Positions 34,786-42,407 of a DNA stretch of 64,000 bases are shown here, piece after piece. The DNA comes from Mycobacterium sp. E1214 (GTDB lineage: Bacteria; Actinomycetota; Actinomycetes; Mycobacteriales; Mycobacteriaceae). Each line of letters starts with the position of its first letter. Position 1 is the stretch's first letter. The notes under the pieces were generated by a model that made no database searches, was not told where the DNA came from, and was given only the letters and a program-made list of their open reading frames with translations. The stretch is taken from NCBI RefSeq assembly GCF_001666755.1, contig NZ_LZJC01000021.1, positions 78,998 to 142,997 on the forward strand, read 5' to 3'. The translations under genes were made by a program, and so were the position numbers.

Positions 34786-37053
34786 TTGTCGTTTCTGAGC
34801 CGCCGCTTCTGCGGCGCGCTGTCTGCTGTGGTCGTCGTTACGGCAGCGTTCAATGCGCTCGGCCTGTGGGGGACCGCGATGGCGCAGCGGGCACAGTTCG
34901 GTCTCGAAGCGACCGTGTGCGTCGCCGCAATGCTGGTCGGGCTTCGCGTCGTTCGGCGGGTGCGCGGCTTGGCGCGGTGGTGGCGAGTCAGCTTGCTCGC
35001 CGCAATCGCGGTATTCCTTGCCGCCGAGGCTGTCTCCCAACCGGTCCGGATAGCCGATGACGGTGCCACCGCGCCGATAGCGGCCGTCGTCGGCTATTTC
35101 GTGGCGGGACTGCTGTTCGCGGTGGCGCTGGTGTGCCTCGTCCGATCCGGCCATGGGGCGGGCCCGGCGCTGCGGGGCCGGCAGGGCATCGTCACCGTCG
35201 GCCTGGACGGAACGTTGGCAGCATTGGCGTTCTTTCACCTGGTCTATGTGGCTCGGTTGGGGGCCATGCACGGCGCCGCGCTGCCGCGGTCGACCAACGC
35301 TCCAGTCGTGGTCGGTATCGCAGCGGTCGAGCTGGTCGTGGTGGTGACCGCTGTTCTCGTGGCCATGTGGTACCCGCTCGATCGGCCGGGGCGGACCAAT
35401 TACGTGCTGCTCGCGGGAGCGGTCATGACCCTGGCCTCGTCGGACCGCCTGCTGGCCTACCTCCGCAGCGTGGAAGTGACGCGGCTGGACCTCTGGGTCG
35501 GCACCGGGTTTGTCCTCGCTCCGCTGCTCATCGCGTGGAGCCTCGCGGATTTCGGTGCCCGACCTGTCGCAGAGTCCGGCGAAGAGACGCCCACCAACTG
35601 GGCGCAGCTCACCCTGCCCTACGTCGGGTTCATGGGCAGCACCGCTCTGGTCACATTTCACGAACTCATCGGACGCCGCGTCGACCCCACGTTCATCGGT
35701 ACCTACGTCGCGATGGCGGTGCTCGTGTCGACCCGGTACTGGGTGGCGATGCGGGTGCAGCGCACGCTCACCAAACAGCTCATCGAGGCAAAACAGCGAC
35801 TGACCCATCAAGCGCACCACGATGCGCTGACCGACCTGCCCAATCGATTGCTATTGGCTCAGCGGCTGGATGACGCGATACGCGACGGGCCCTTCGTGTT
35901 GATCTTCGTCGACATCGACGACTTCAAAGAGGTCAATGACCGATTCGGACATGCCGCCGGTGACGAGTTGCTGTGCGCGGTCAGCGCGCGGCTGCGCAGT
36001 TGCCTTCGCGCCGAGGACACACTGGCCCGCATCGGCGGCGACGAATTCGCGATCCTCATCGCCGGTGTCGTGGCGGCGCCCGAGCTGGTCGCCGATCGAC
36101 TACGAGTGGCGCTTCGCGGCCCCTTCTCGATACACGGCACTTCGGTGCGGGTGCGCGCCAGTATGGGGTTGGTCAGTCCCGCCACCGATGGGGTGCGGCA
36201 GACCTCCGACGATCTTCTCCGGCAGGCCGATATCTCGATGTACACCGGAAAGCGGCTAGGCAAGGATACCGCGGTGGTCTACCGGCCGGCGTTCAGCGTA
36301 ATCGAGGACTTTCCCACCGCGCTCAGGCAGGCGAAAGGTCACGCGCCCCAAGGCTTTAGGCTTCGCTACCAACCGATCGTCGGCCTACCACAGGGCACCC
36401 CGGTCGCCGTGGAGGCGCTTGCCCGCTGGACCACTCCCAGCGGGATTCACATTCCTCCCCAAACCTTTGTCTCGCTGGCCGAAGCCAACGGTCTGGGGGC
36501 GGAGCTCGACGCGCTGGTGCTCGACCAGGCATGTGCGGATATCCAGGCGTCCGGCCTCGCGGTCGACGTCCATGTCAACATCGGAGCCGCCCGCTTGGGC
36601 AGCTCGGACTTGGAACGGCTCATCAGCCGCACCCTGGCCCGCCACGGCCTGTCCCCGCAACGGGTCGTCCTGGAGATCACCGAAACGGTTCCCGTCGTTG
36701 ATCTCTTCGAGGGTGCGGCGGCGATTCGGCGCCTGAACGATCTGGGCGTCAGGGTGGCTTTGGACGACTTCGGTGCGGGATACAACTCGCTGACGTATCT
36801 GCACGAGCTACCGGTTCAAATCGTGAAACTGGACCGCGGATTGGCGATGGGCGTCGAGCCCAGTCGAAATCTCACGCTGTATCGCTCGGTGATGGGACTG
36901 TGTAAAGCGCTGGGCCTCAGCGTGATTGCGGAAGGGATCGAAACCGCGGAGCAGGCCCAGACCGTTTTCGCGGCCGGATGTGGGCTCGCGCAAGGCCACC
37001 TGTTCGGCCGGGCGACGGAGCTGAGCGAGATTCAGCACCTGCCGCGGCGATAA
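34786..37053 (+). CDS. Membrane-bound GGDEF-EAL protein (c-di-GMP turnover)
   Basis: A cyclic-di-GMP enzyme of 755 residues. The first 270 residues hold about eight or nine transmembrane segments resembling an MASE-like sensor. The GGDEF domain (about 340-505) has an intact RIGGDEFAI active site near 416. The EAL domain (about 520-750) has EALARW near 542, EITETVP, the metal-site DDFGAGYNSL near 660, VKLDRG and IAEGIETAEQA, so phosphodiesterase residues also look intact. Start TTG 34786 follows GAGGGGGCG. Both activities may be present; the sensor signal is unknown. It appears to be a single gene. Confidence 0.93.
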   Translation: MSFLSRRFCGALSAVVVVTAAFNALGLWGTAMAQRAQFGLEATVCVAAMLVGLRVVRRVRGLARWWRVSLLAAIAVFLAAEAVSQPVRIADDGATAPIAAVVGYFVAGLLFAVALVCLVRSGHGAGPALRGRQGIVTVGLDGTLAALAFFHLVYVARLGAMHGAALPRSTNAPVVVGIAAVELVVVVTAVLVAMWYPLDRPGRTNYVLLAGAVMTLASSDRLLAYLRSVEVTRLDLWVGTGFVLAPLLIAWSLADFGARPVAESGEETPTNWAQLTLPYVGFMGSTALVTFHELIGRRVDPTFIGTYVAMAVLVSTRYWVAMRVQRTLTKQLIEAKQRLTHQAHHDALTDLPNRLLLAQRLDDAIRDGPFVLIFVDIDDFKEVNDRFGHAAGDELLCAVSARLRSCLRAEDTLARIGGDEFAILIAGVVAAPELVADRLRVALRGPFSIHGTSVRVRASMGLVSPATDGVRQTSDDLLRQADISMYTGKRLGKDTAVVYRPAFSVIEDFPTALRQAKGHAPQGFRLRYQPIVGLPQGTPVAVEALARWTTPSGIHIPPQTFVSLAEANGLGAELDALVLDQACADIQASGLAVDVHVNIGAARLGSSDLERLISRTLARHGLSPQRVVLEITETVPVVDLFEGAAAIRRLNDLGVRVALDDFGAGYNSLTYLHELPVQIVKLDRGLAMGVEPSRNLTLYRSVMGLCKALGLSVIAEGIETAEQAQTVFAAGCGLAQGHLFGRATELSEIQHLPRR

Positions 37054-37259
37054 CGGCCGGAATTGCGGCACGTCGAGTCGACGGTGTCGTCCGTCCGGGA
37101 TGCCTTGCAGCGCTCGCACATACCAGTAGGGCTGATGGGTGGCGTAGCAGCGCAACGCCGGTCGCGCTCGTCGCTCGCCTCAGTCGCCGCCTCGATCTGC
37201 GGGTCGGGATGTTCTCGCCATTCGATGGTCCGCTTGGCGATGAAGTGCAGTGCCCTCAT
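37032..37259 (-). CDS. Small cysteine-containing protein of unknown function
   Basis: A protein of 75 residues with a strong ribosome site, GGAGGAATCC, directly before ATG 37259. The sequence starts MRALHFIAKRTIEW and contains an acidic middle (EAATEASDERD), four cysteines with one CxxC (MCERC) and a basic C-terminus (RYRRGRC). It overlaps the 3' end of the GGDEF-EAL gene by 22 bases on the opposite strand. I do not recognise a family. The good Shine-Dalgarno sequence and the protein-like composition favour a real gene, but an artefact is possible. Confidence 0.5.
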   Translation of the reverse strand: MRALHFIAKRTIEWREHPDPQIEAATEASDERDRRCAATPPISPTGMCERCKASRTDDTVDSTCRNSGRYRRGRC

Positions 37260-37321
37260 GGATTCCTCCGCCGTCGGTGTCGCCGCCACCCGCGTAGCTC
37301 GATAGCGATCTTAAACTTAGC

Positions 37322-37327
37322 TAGACT
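37322..37327 (+). promoter_or_regulatory. -10 hexamer TAGACT, leaderless promoter of HxlR gene
   Basis: TAGACT ends six bases before ATG 37334, so transcription should begin at the A of ATG. The TAGCTA core just upstream (about 37318-37323) is a small palindrome that could be the HxlR site. Confidence 0.5.
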
Positions 37328-37333
37328 ACCGCC

Positions 37334-37807
37334 ATGGATTTCGATCGTTCACAGTGGAGCGGCGAGAACTGCTCGGCCAAGCGCACGTTGGAGATCGTCG
37401 GCGAGAAGTGGACGTTTTTGGTGCTGCGCGAGGCGTATTACGGAGCGCGTCGCTTCGAGCAGTTTCACGCCGGCATCGGATGCGCCCGAAACCTTTTGAC
37501 CGACCGGCTCAATACGCTGGTTGAACACGGCCTGCTGCAGCGTTCGCCATACCAGGAGCCCGGTGCCCGTCAGCGCAACGAATACCGCCTGACCGAGGCG
37601 GGTATCGATCTGTTCCCCGCGCTGGTCGCGCTGATGCAATGGGGCGACCGCTGGGTGGCCGACCCCGAGGGCCCTGCCGTGGAAATCACCCATCGAGACT
37701 GCGGCCAACTCGTCAAGGCCGATCTCCGTTGTTCGGCCAACCACACAGGACTGACCGCCCGCGACACCGTTCCCAGGCCGGGGCCGGGCGCGCGGCGTGC
37801 GGGTTGA
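37334..37807 (+). CDS. HxlR-family winged-helix transcriptional regulator
   Basis: A HxlR protein of 157 residues. Typical elements are CSAKRTLEIVGEKWTFLVLR near 14, RRFEQFHAGIGCARNLLTDR with the recognition helix near 39, and the wing RNEYRLTEAGIDLFPALVAL near 81. The tail THRDCGQLVKADLRCSANH contains two cysteines. It is not clearly divergent from an enzyme gene; the neighbour upstream is the small minus-strand ORF at 37032-37259, which may be the regulated partner. The signal is unknown. Confidence 0.9.
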   Translation: MDFDRSQWSGENCSAKRTLEIVGEKWTFLVLREAYYGARRFEQFHAGIGCARNLLTDRLNTLVEHGLLQRSPYQEPGARQRNEYRLTEAGIDLFPALVALMQWGDRWVADPEGPAVEITHRDCGQLVKADLRCSANHTGLTARDTVPRPGPGARRAG

Positions 37808-38169
37808 CGATCGGGGCGGCCAGCCGTCGCGATCGTCTGCAATGCCGCGGCGACAAATCGTGACTTGGCGGCGCCCCGGCCCGGGACGGCGTCGGATTCT
37901 CGACCCGGCGATCTTCATCGTTGGACAACGCGGTCCTTGCGCACTGCCGACGCCGCGGACGCGACGAGGGTCGTCAAATTTCCGTGACCCGGACAGCGCT
38001 CGCGCATCACGTTCACCCACATCGATGCCGTCGTCGACGAACTGCGCGTCAACGAGGAGCGCCTCTCAGGGGCCAAAGATGAGCGTCGAGGTAACTGGCG
38101 AGAAAGTGCCCTCGCCGCCGGCCAGCTCGCGGGCCGGTCAGCTGTAAACCTGCAGCTGCAGTCGGGAAT
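37808..38169. other. Intergenic region, possible decayed coding sequence
   Basis: About 360 bases with no supported gene. One plus-strand frame from about 38003 to 38160 reads protein-like sequence (FTHIDAVVDELRVNEERLSG, then AKDERRGNWRES) but is preceded by an in-frame TGA at about 37985 and has no start codon, so it may be a gene remnant. The longer open frame at 37797-38147 is Ser/Arg-rich and looks spurious. Confidence 0.3.
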
Positions 38170-38721
38170 TCATACCGTGGACGCCTCACCCGACGCCAGC
38201 CTCACCGTCGCGCGCGCCTCTTCACGGCGCTGGGTTTCGAGACGCTCTTCGGCCTGTCCGGCCAGGCCGGGGGCAACGTAGCCCACGATGCGTCCGATCG
38301 AGAATTGTGCGCCGCCCGCGCCCCAGCTCCCGTCCGGCACCTCGTGGACGAACACCCACACGCGGGCGGCGACGTGCCGCCATTTGCCGTTTTCCGCCGA
38401 GGCCACCGCGCGGGTGATGTCGGGGACGATCGACTCGCGAAACGTCATGTCGGCCTGGCCTTCCGGGACGCTGACGTGGAATTTGTAGAACGGTGCCGTC
38501 GTCGACTGACCGGCGACGTATGTGTCGGTACGGTGCACGAACAGCCATGCCACTTCCATGGCGCGTGCATGGCTGGCTTTCACCTCCGCCGGATCGTCCA
38601 TCAGGTCCACGATGCGACGTAACTCGTGGCCGACCATCAGGTCGGTCACCTTGCGCACGAGCTCTTTTTCGGCGTCAGGCTCGAGAGTGTTTGCGGGGAT
38701 GAAGGCGTCGATCATCGGCAT
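38170..38721 (-). CDS. Tautomerase-superfamily protein (4-oxalocrotonate tautomerase-like, double-length)
   Basis: A protein of 183 residues starting MPMIDAFIPANTL, which leaves Pro as the N-terminal residue after removal of Met, the catalytic base of the tautomerase superfamily. The first half fits a 4-OT-like beta-alpha-beta unit (LVRKVTDLMVGHE near 22); the second half begins PFYKFHVSVPEGQADM near 82 and continues WVFVHEVPDGSWGAGGAQF near 128, the second unit. It is therefore of the fused cis-CaaD/MSAD-like size or larger. ATG 38721 has GAGAGGACC. It has its own SigA-like promoter with a dyad. The substrate is unknown. Confidence 0.82.
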   Translation of the reverse strand: MPMIDAFIPANTLEPDAEKELVRKVTDLMVGHELRRIVDLMDDPAEVKASHARAMEVAWLFVHRTDTYVAGQSTTAPFYKFHVSVPEGQADMTFRESIVPDITRAVASAENGKWRHVAARVWVFVHEVPDGSWGAGGAQFSIGRIVGYVAPGLAGQAEERLETQRREEARATVRLASGEASTV

Positions 38722-38752
38722 AGTTTGGTCCTCTCGCTCGGTAACCAGTGCG

Positions 38753-38786
38753 ACGCTAACACCCTGAGTAGTTCTTTGCAACTCAG
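38753..38786 (-). promoter_or_regulatory. SigA-type promoter with overlapping dyad, tautomerase gene
   Basis: Minus strand: -35 TTGCAA (38776-38781), 17-base spacer, -10 TAGCGT (38753-38758). The inverted repeat CTGAGT (38764-38769) / ACTCAG (38781-38786) spans the spacer and the -35 edge, a good place for a repressor such as the MarR protein encoded just upstream. Confidence 0.5.
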
Positions 38787-38963
38787 ATGTAGGAGGTGCG
38801 CCGGCAGCCCTGTCGCGGTGACCGACATCGAACATGTCGAATTCACAACGTTTTCCGAAAAAGCGTCGCTGAGCGTCGGCCCTGCAACTTCCGCCTCGCC
38901 GTCGAGCTGCCGCGTCTTTCGCCGCATCCGAGTGGTTCGCCCGGCATCGGCATACCGCCGCGG

Positions 38964-39452
38964 CTAGCTGCGCTCGGCAATCCGGTCGGTGATGGCCTCG
39001 GCCGCTCTGCCGAGCTGCATCAGGTCCGCCTTGGTCAACGGTTCCACCACCAACTCGCGCACCTTGGCGACGTGCACGGGTGCCGCGTCGACGACCCTCT
39101 TCATTCCCGCTTTGGTGAGCTCGACGACGCTCACTCTGGCGTCATCAGGACACACTCGCTTTTCTACCAGGTCGTTGCTTTCCAGGCGCCGAATCACGTG
39201 CGACAACCGCGACAACGAAGAGTTGGCCCGCGAGGCGAGCTCCGACATCCGCAGTGTCCGTCGGTCGGCCTCGGAGAGATTGGCCAACACGAGGTACTCG
39301 AATGTCGTCAATCCGGTGGTGCGCTGCAGATCGCTTTCCAAGGCCGCCGGGAGTTCCATGATGAGCGACAGGATCTGACGCCAAGCCCGCTGTTGATCGT
39401 CGTCGAGCCAAACCGGTTCGGGTTGAGGCGGCTTGCGCCGGGGCGGCGTCAC
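38964..39452 (-). CDS. MarR-family transcriptional regulator
   Basis: A winged-helix regulator of 162 residues. The MarR pattern is complete: FEYLVLANLSEADRRTLRMS near 52, recognition helix SSLSRLSHVIRRLESNDLVE near 77, and the wing VCPDDARVSVVELTKAGMK near 99, followed by the dimerisation helix. Start GTG 39452 is used. It lies upstream of the tautomerase gene on the same strand, 242 bases away; the tautomerase promoter carries a dyad that could be its operator. Ligand unknown. Confidence 0.9.
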   Translation of the reverse strand: MTPPRRKPPQPEPVWLDDDQQRAWRQILSLIMELPAALESDLQRTTGLTTFEYLVLANLSEADRRTLRMSELASRANSSLSRLSHVIRRLESNDLVEKRVCPDDARVSVVELTKAGMKRVVDAAPVHVAKVRELVVEPLTKADLMQLGRAAEAITDRIAERS

Positions 39453-39670
39453 CGCAACACCCCGAGGGTTCTCGATCGCTCAACGGTCATCCGCGCCTCC
39501 TCCGATCTGGGGGACAGCCTAATCGTCCATCGACCGAACGGGGGACCGATTCCGACCGCCGCGCACGGCGTCCGCCACCCAGTAAGTTGACGTATTCGCC
39601 CCCTAGCCTGCCGCCGAGCCCTCCTCGGTGCGGCCGACGTCCATGGTCGGGAAAGTGTTGCGGCGCAACG

Positions 39671-40093
39671 TCACTGCACGCCCGTCAGCAGCGTCCAAGG
39701 CTGCATGCCAAGAACACCCGCAACGCGCCCCTGCATCTCGACGCCGGCGGGTAGCGGTCGCCACCATATCGTTATCTCGCCGATGTTGCCGTCCTCATCG
39801 AGCCGGAAGAAGTCCACACCGTCGACTACGGTGTCGTCGATCCGCAGCCGGAACCGGGCGGCGTGGTGCGTCGACCCACTGAGGATCTCCTCGTAGGCGA
39901 GATCGGTCGCGACGGTGCTGAGGGCCCGAATAGCGTCCAGCACCGCCTTGCGGCCGGTCAGTGGTTCCGCGTTGAGAGGTCCGGACAGCACGACGTCTCC
40001 GGCAAGGAGGCCGGAAAGCGCGTCGCCGCCGCCGCCGTGCATGCAGTCGACGAACGCTTCCACGGTCTCACGGTGGGGGGCCACGGTGGTCAT
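39671..40093 (-). CDS. SnoaL-like / NTF2-fold protein
   Basis: A small NTF2-like protein of 140 residues. The SnoaL pattern is visible in TVEAFVDCMHGGGGDALSGL near residue 9, VVLSGPLNAEPLTGRKAVLD near 34, and the closing strands VDGVDFFRLDEDGNIGEITI near 90. Proteins of this fold are small hydrolases, isomerases or ligand-binding proteins; catalytic residues cannot be assigned. ATG 40093 has AAGGAG. It follows the SDR on the same strand, 115 bases away, and is probably part of its operon. Confidence 0.82.
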   Translation of the reverse strand: MTTVAPHRETVEAFVDCMHGGGGDALSGLLAGDVVLSGPLNAEPLTGRKAVLDAIRALSTVATDLAYEEILSGSTHHAARFRLRIDDTVVDGVDFFRLDEDGNIGEITIWWRPLPAGVEMQGRVAGVLGMQPWTLLTGVQ

Positions 40094-40208
40094 GATTACT
40101 CCTTGTCGTCTTCTTTCACTTGCCTCACCCGCGCCGACCTGTTTGGCGGTTCGGTCGGCGATTCGTCAAGTGAGCGGGTCCGACAGCCGGATGCGGGCGG
40201 CGCAGCGC

Positions 40209-40943
40209 TCAGACCGCCGTCGTTCCGCCGTCGACAACCAGCTCCATGCCGTTGACGTAGCTCGAGTCGTCCGAGGCGAGAAACAGCGCGGCAGAGGCGA
40301 TTTCCTCGGGACGGCCCATCTTGCCGCGTGGGATCAGCGACTCGAACTGCGCCTTCGTCTCCTCGTCGAACAACTCCTCTTGTTTGGCAGTGGCGACCTG
40401 ACCCGGGGTCAGCACATTGACCCGAATGTTTCTGTCCCGCAACTCCGATACCCACACGCGCGCATAGGCCGGCAGCACGGCCTTACTGGCGGAATACACA
40501 CTCCAATTGGGATAGCCCCTCAGCGAGGCGTTCGACCCGGTCATGAAGATCGAGCCGCCGTCGTTGAACAACGGCAGCGCCTTCTGGACCGTGAACAGCG
40601 TGCCACGTGCGTTCAACCAAAAGGCGGCATGGAAATGCTCCTCGGTGATCTCACCAAGGGCACTCTGCTCGCCCGTCCCGGCACTCGCCCACAGCACATC
40701 GATCGCGCCTTTTTCTTGCTTCACCGTGTCGAACAGACGGTCCAGGTCGTCGAGGTCGGCCGCATCACCCTGCACGCCGGTCACGTTGCGACCAATGCGT
40801 TCGACCGCTTGGTCTAGCGCGTCCCTCCGGCGACCCGAGATGAACACGTGCGCGCCTTCGTCGACGAACAACTTGGCGCCGGCCAACGCCATACCGGTCG
40901 TCGCACCGGTGATCACCGCGACCTTGCCGTCGAGTTTTCCCAC
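40209..40943 (-). CDS. Short-chain dehydrogenase/reductase (SDR) with altered glycine motif
   Basis: An SDR of about 244 residues. The cofactor motif reads TGATTGMALAGAKLF, so the third glycine of the usual TGxxxGxG is replaced by Ala, in contrast to the other SDRs here. SGRRRDALD suggests NADP(H). The catalytic Ser (FMTGSNAS near 135), Tyr-Lys (YSASKAVL near 148) and the C-terminal VDGGTTAV are present. GTG 40943 is preferred over 40949 because GGGAG then sits at a normal distance. It is divergent from a TetR gene whose repeated sites lie between them, and likely co-transcribed with the SnoaL-like gene. Confidence 0.9.
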   Translation of the reverse strand: MGKLDGKVAVITGATTGMALAGAKLFVDEGAHVFISGRRRDALDQAVERIGRNVTGVQGDAADLDDLDRLFDTVKQEKGAIDVLWASAGTGEQSALGEITEEHFHAAFWLNARGTLFTVQKALPLFNDGGSIFMTGSNASLRGYPNWSVYSASKAVLPAYARVWVSELRDRNIRVNVLTPGQVATAKQEELFDEETKAQFESLIPRGKMGRPEEIASAALFLASDDSSYVNGMELVVDGGTTAV

Positions 40944-40975
40944 GATCACTCCCGTTCCTGTTGCGCTACCACTTG

Positions 40976-40995
40976 AGTTATGTACACCAATCTGT
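40976..40995. promoter_or_regulatory. TetR operator-like repeat, distal copy
   Basis: AGTTATGTACACCAATCTGT; matches the copy at 41030-41049 at 17 of 20 bases. It contains the inner dyad ACAC...GTGT and lies close to the SDR side of the gap. Confidence 0.55.
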
Positions 40996-41029
40996 GTGCT
41001 TAGCGTAGAGGGCTGTCACATCAATATCA

Positions 41030-41049
41030 AGTTATGCACACCGATCAGT
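41030..41049. promoter_or_regulatory. TetR operator-like repeat, proximal copy
   Basis: AGTTATGCACACCGATCAGT, exactly 54 bases after the first copy. It covers the -35 region of the TetR promoter, whose -10 TACGCT (41062-41067) ends six bases before ATG 41074. Confidence 0.55.
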
Positions 41050-41073
41050 ACCCAAATGGCCTACGCTGGGTCT

Positions 41074-41724
41074 ATGGCGGAATTGGAGAAGGGGCCTCAA
41101 GGCCTGCGGCGCGGCAGGGGAGCGCGAGAGCGCATCCTGAACGCTTCGCGGCAACTGTTTCGCGACCAAGGCATCAACGGCACCGGGCTCGACCAGCTGT
41201 GCGCCGTGGCGCAGGTGTCCAAACGCACGTTCTACCAACACTTCACGAGCAAGGACGAGCTGATCGCCGAACACTTACGCCGTTTCGATCCCGATCTGCT
41301 GCCCGAGGTGTTCGACCGCGCCGACCTCACACCCCGCGAACGACTCCTCGCCGCTTTCGACATCCACGGGCCCCTGTGTCCGTTCATCGCCGCGGCCGTC
41401 GAAATCCACGACCCGGCCCACCCGGCACGGCTGCATGCCCGCGAGTACAAGAAGGCCTTCGCCGCGCGCCTCACCGACACCGCCCGCGAAGCCGGCGCCG
41501 CCGACCCCGAGCAGCTTGGTGAACAACTGGCGCTGTTGCTGGATGGCGCCTCGGCACGCAATCGGGTCCTCAACGACGAGACCTTCGCCGCCGCCGCGGC
41601 CATCGCGGCCGTCCTCGTCGACAACGCCACCTCGGGTGCCGCGGCCCAGGCCAATGGCGGCGAAAGCGCCTCGGCGGCAGGGCGATCCAGTGCCCGGCGC
41701 GGCGGAGAATCCGGCGCACGTTGA
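41074..41724 (+). CDS. TetR/AcrR-family transcriptional regulator
   Basis: A regulator of 216 residues with a clear TetR domain: RERILNASRQLFRDQGINGT near 19, GLDQLCAVAQVSKRTFYQHF with the recognition helix near 39, then KDELIAEHLRRFDPDLLPEV. The ligand domain includes HGPLCPFIAAAVEIHDPAHPA near 91, typical of a widespread actinobacterial subgroup. ATG 41074 is supported by a leaderless -10. The tail is Ala/Ser/Gly rich. It probably represses itself and the divergent SDR. Its end overlaps the next gene by a TTGA. Confidence 0.9.
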   Translation: MAELEKGPQGLRRGRGARERILNASRQLFRDQGINGTGLDQLCAVAQVSKRTFYQHFTSKDELIAEHLRRFDPDLLPEVFDRADLTPRERLLAAFDIHGPLCPFIAAAVEIHDPAHPARLHAREYKKAFAARLTDTAREAGAADPEQLGEQLALLLDGASARNRVLNDETFAAAAAIAAVLVDNATSGAAAQANGGESASAAGRSSARRGGESGAR

Positions 41725-42317
41725 CACCGAGGACGACCTGGCGGGCCCGCTCGAGATCGGCATCGCCGCGCTGCGTCGGGGTGCTGTTGGCGGCCGGTGC
41801 GGGCCGCCGCTACGGCAAGCCGAAGGTACTGGTGCCCGGCTGGCTGGATGCCGCCGTCGGGGCGTTACGCGACGGCGGTTGCACGCAGGTGGTGCTGGTC
41901 CTGGGCGCGGCTGAGGTGACGCCACCCCCGGGTGTTACCGCGGTCGTCGCCGAGCACTGGCAGCAAGGATTGAGTGCGTCGGTGCGTGCTGGCCTAGAGC
42001 AGGCCGAGCGCTCGGGCGGAGAGTACGCGGTCCTACATGTCATCGACACACCCGACGTCGGCGCGGCTGTAGTGGCGCGGGTGCTGAGCCGAGCGGTGCG
42101 GGCCCAAAGTGGGCTGGCACGAGCGTATTTCGATGCGCGTCCCGGGCATCCGGTAGTAGTCGCCCGCCAACACTGGCCCGCTCTGTTGGCTTCGTTGTCC
42201 GGGGACTCCGGCGCCGCCGCCTTTCTGCGGGGCCGTACCGATCTCGTCATGGTGCAGTGCGGTGATCTGGCCGACGGTCACGACATCGACGAACCGCATC
42301 CGCACCACCCCGGGTAG
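41721..42317 (+). CDS. MobA/MocA-like nucleotidyltransferase (molybdenum cofactor family)
   Basis: A nucleotidyltransferase of up to 198 residues. The nucleotide-binding signature is VLLAAGAGRRYGKPKVL, and DTPDVGAAVVARVL near 97 occupies the position of the metal-binding PxD motif. This family transfers CMP or GMP to molybdopterin for molybdenum hydroxylases (MocA) and related enzymes. The start is uncertain: TTG 41721 overlaps the TetR stop, but the first 20 residues look non-homologous and GTG 41781 may be right. It stands beside an xdhC-like gene and two molybdenum hydroxylases, which supports a role in their cofactor. Confidence 0.78.
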   Translation: MTPRTTWRARSRSASPRCVGVLLAAGAGRRYGKPKVLVPGWLDAAVGALRDGGCTQVVLVLGAAEVTPPPGVTAVVAEHWQQGLSASVRAGLEQAERSGGEYAVLHVIDTPDVGAAVVARVLSRAVRAQSGLARAYFDARPGHPVVVARQHWPALLASLSGDSGAAAFLRGRTDLVMVQCGDLADGHDIDEPHPHHPG

Positions 42318-42407
42318 CCGGGAGGTGGCTGGCTTGCGCGCGGGTCGACGGGTGCTGTCCGCGCGGTCGCGTCCACAGACAGGCCAACTGCGCCTACCGT
42401 GGAACGC

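Noticed and set aside
34614..35820. Minus-strand frames upstream of the second lipoprotein
   Set aside because: They lie antisense to the GGDEF-EAL gene; the lipoprotein signal peptide places its real start at 34613.
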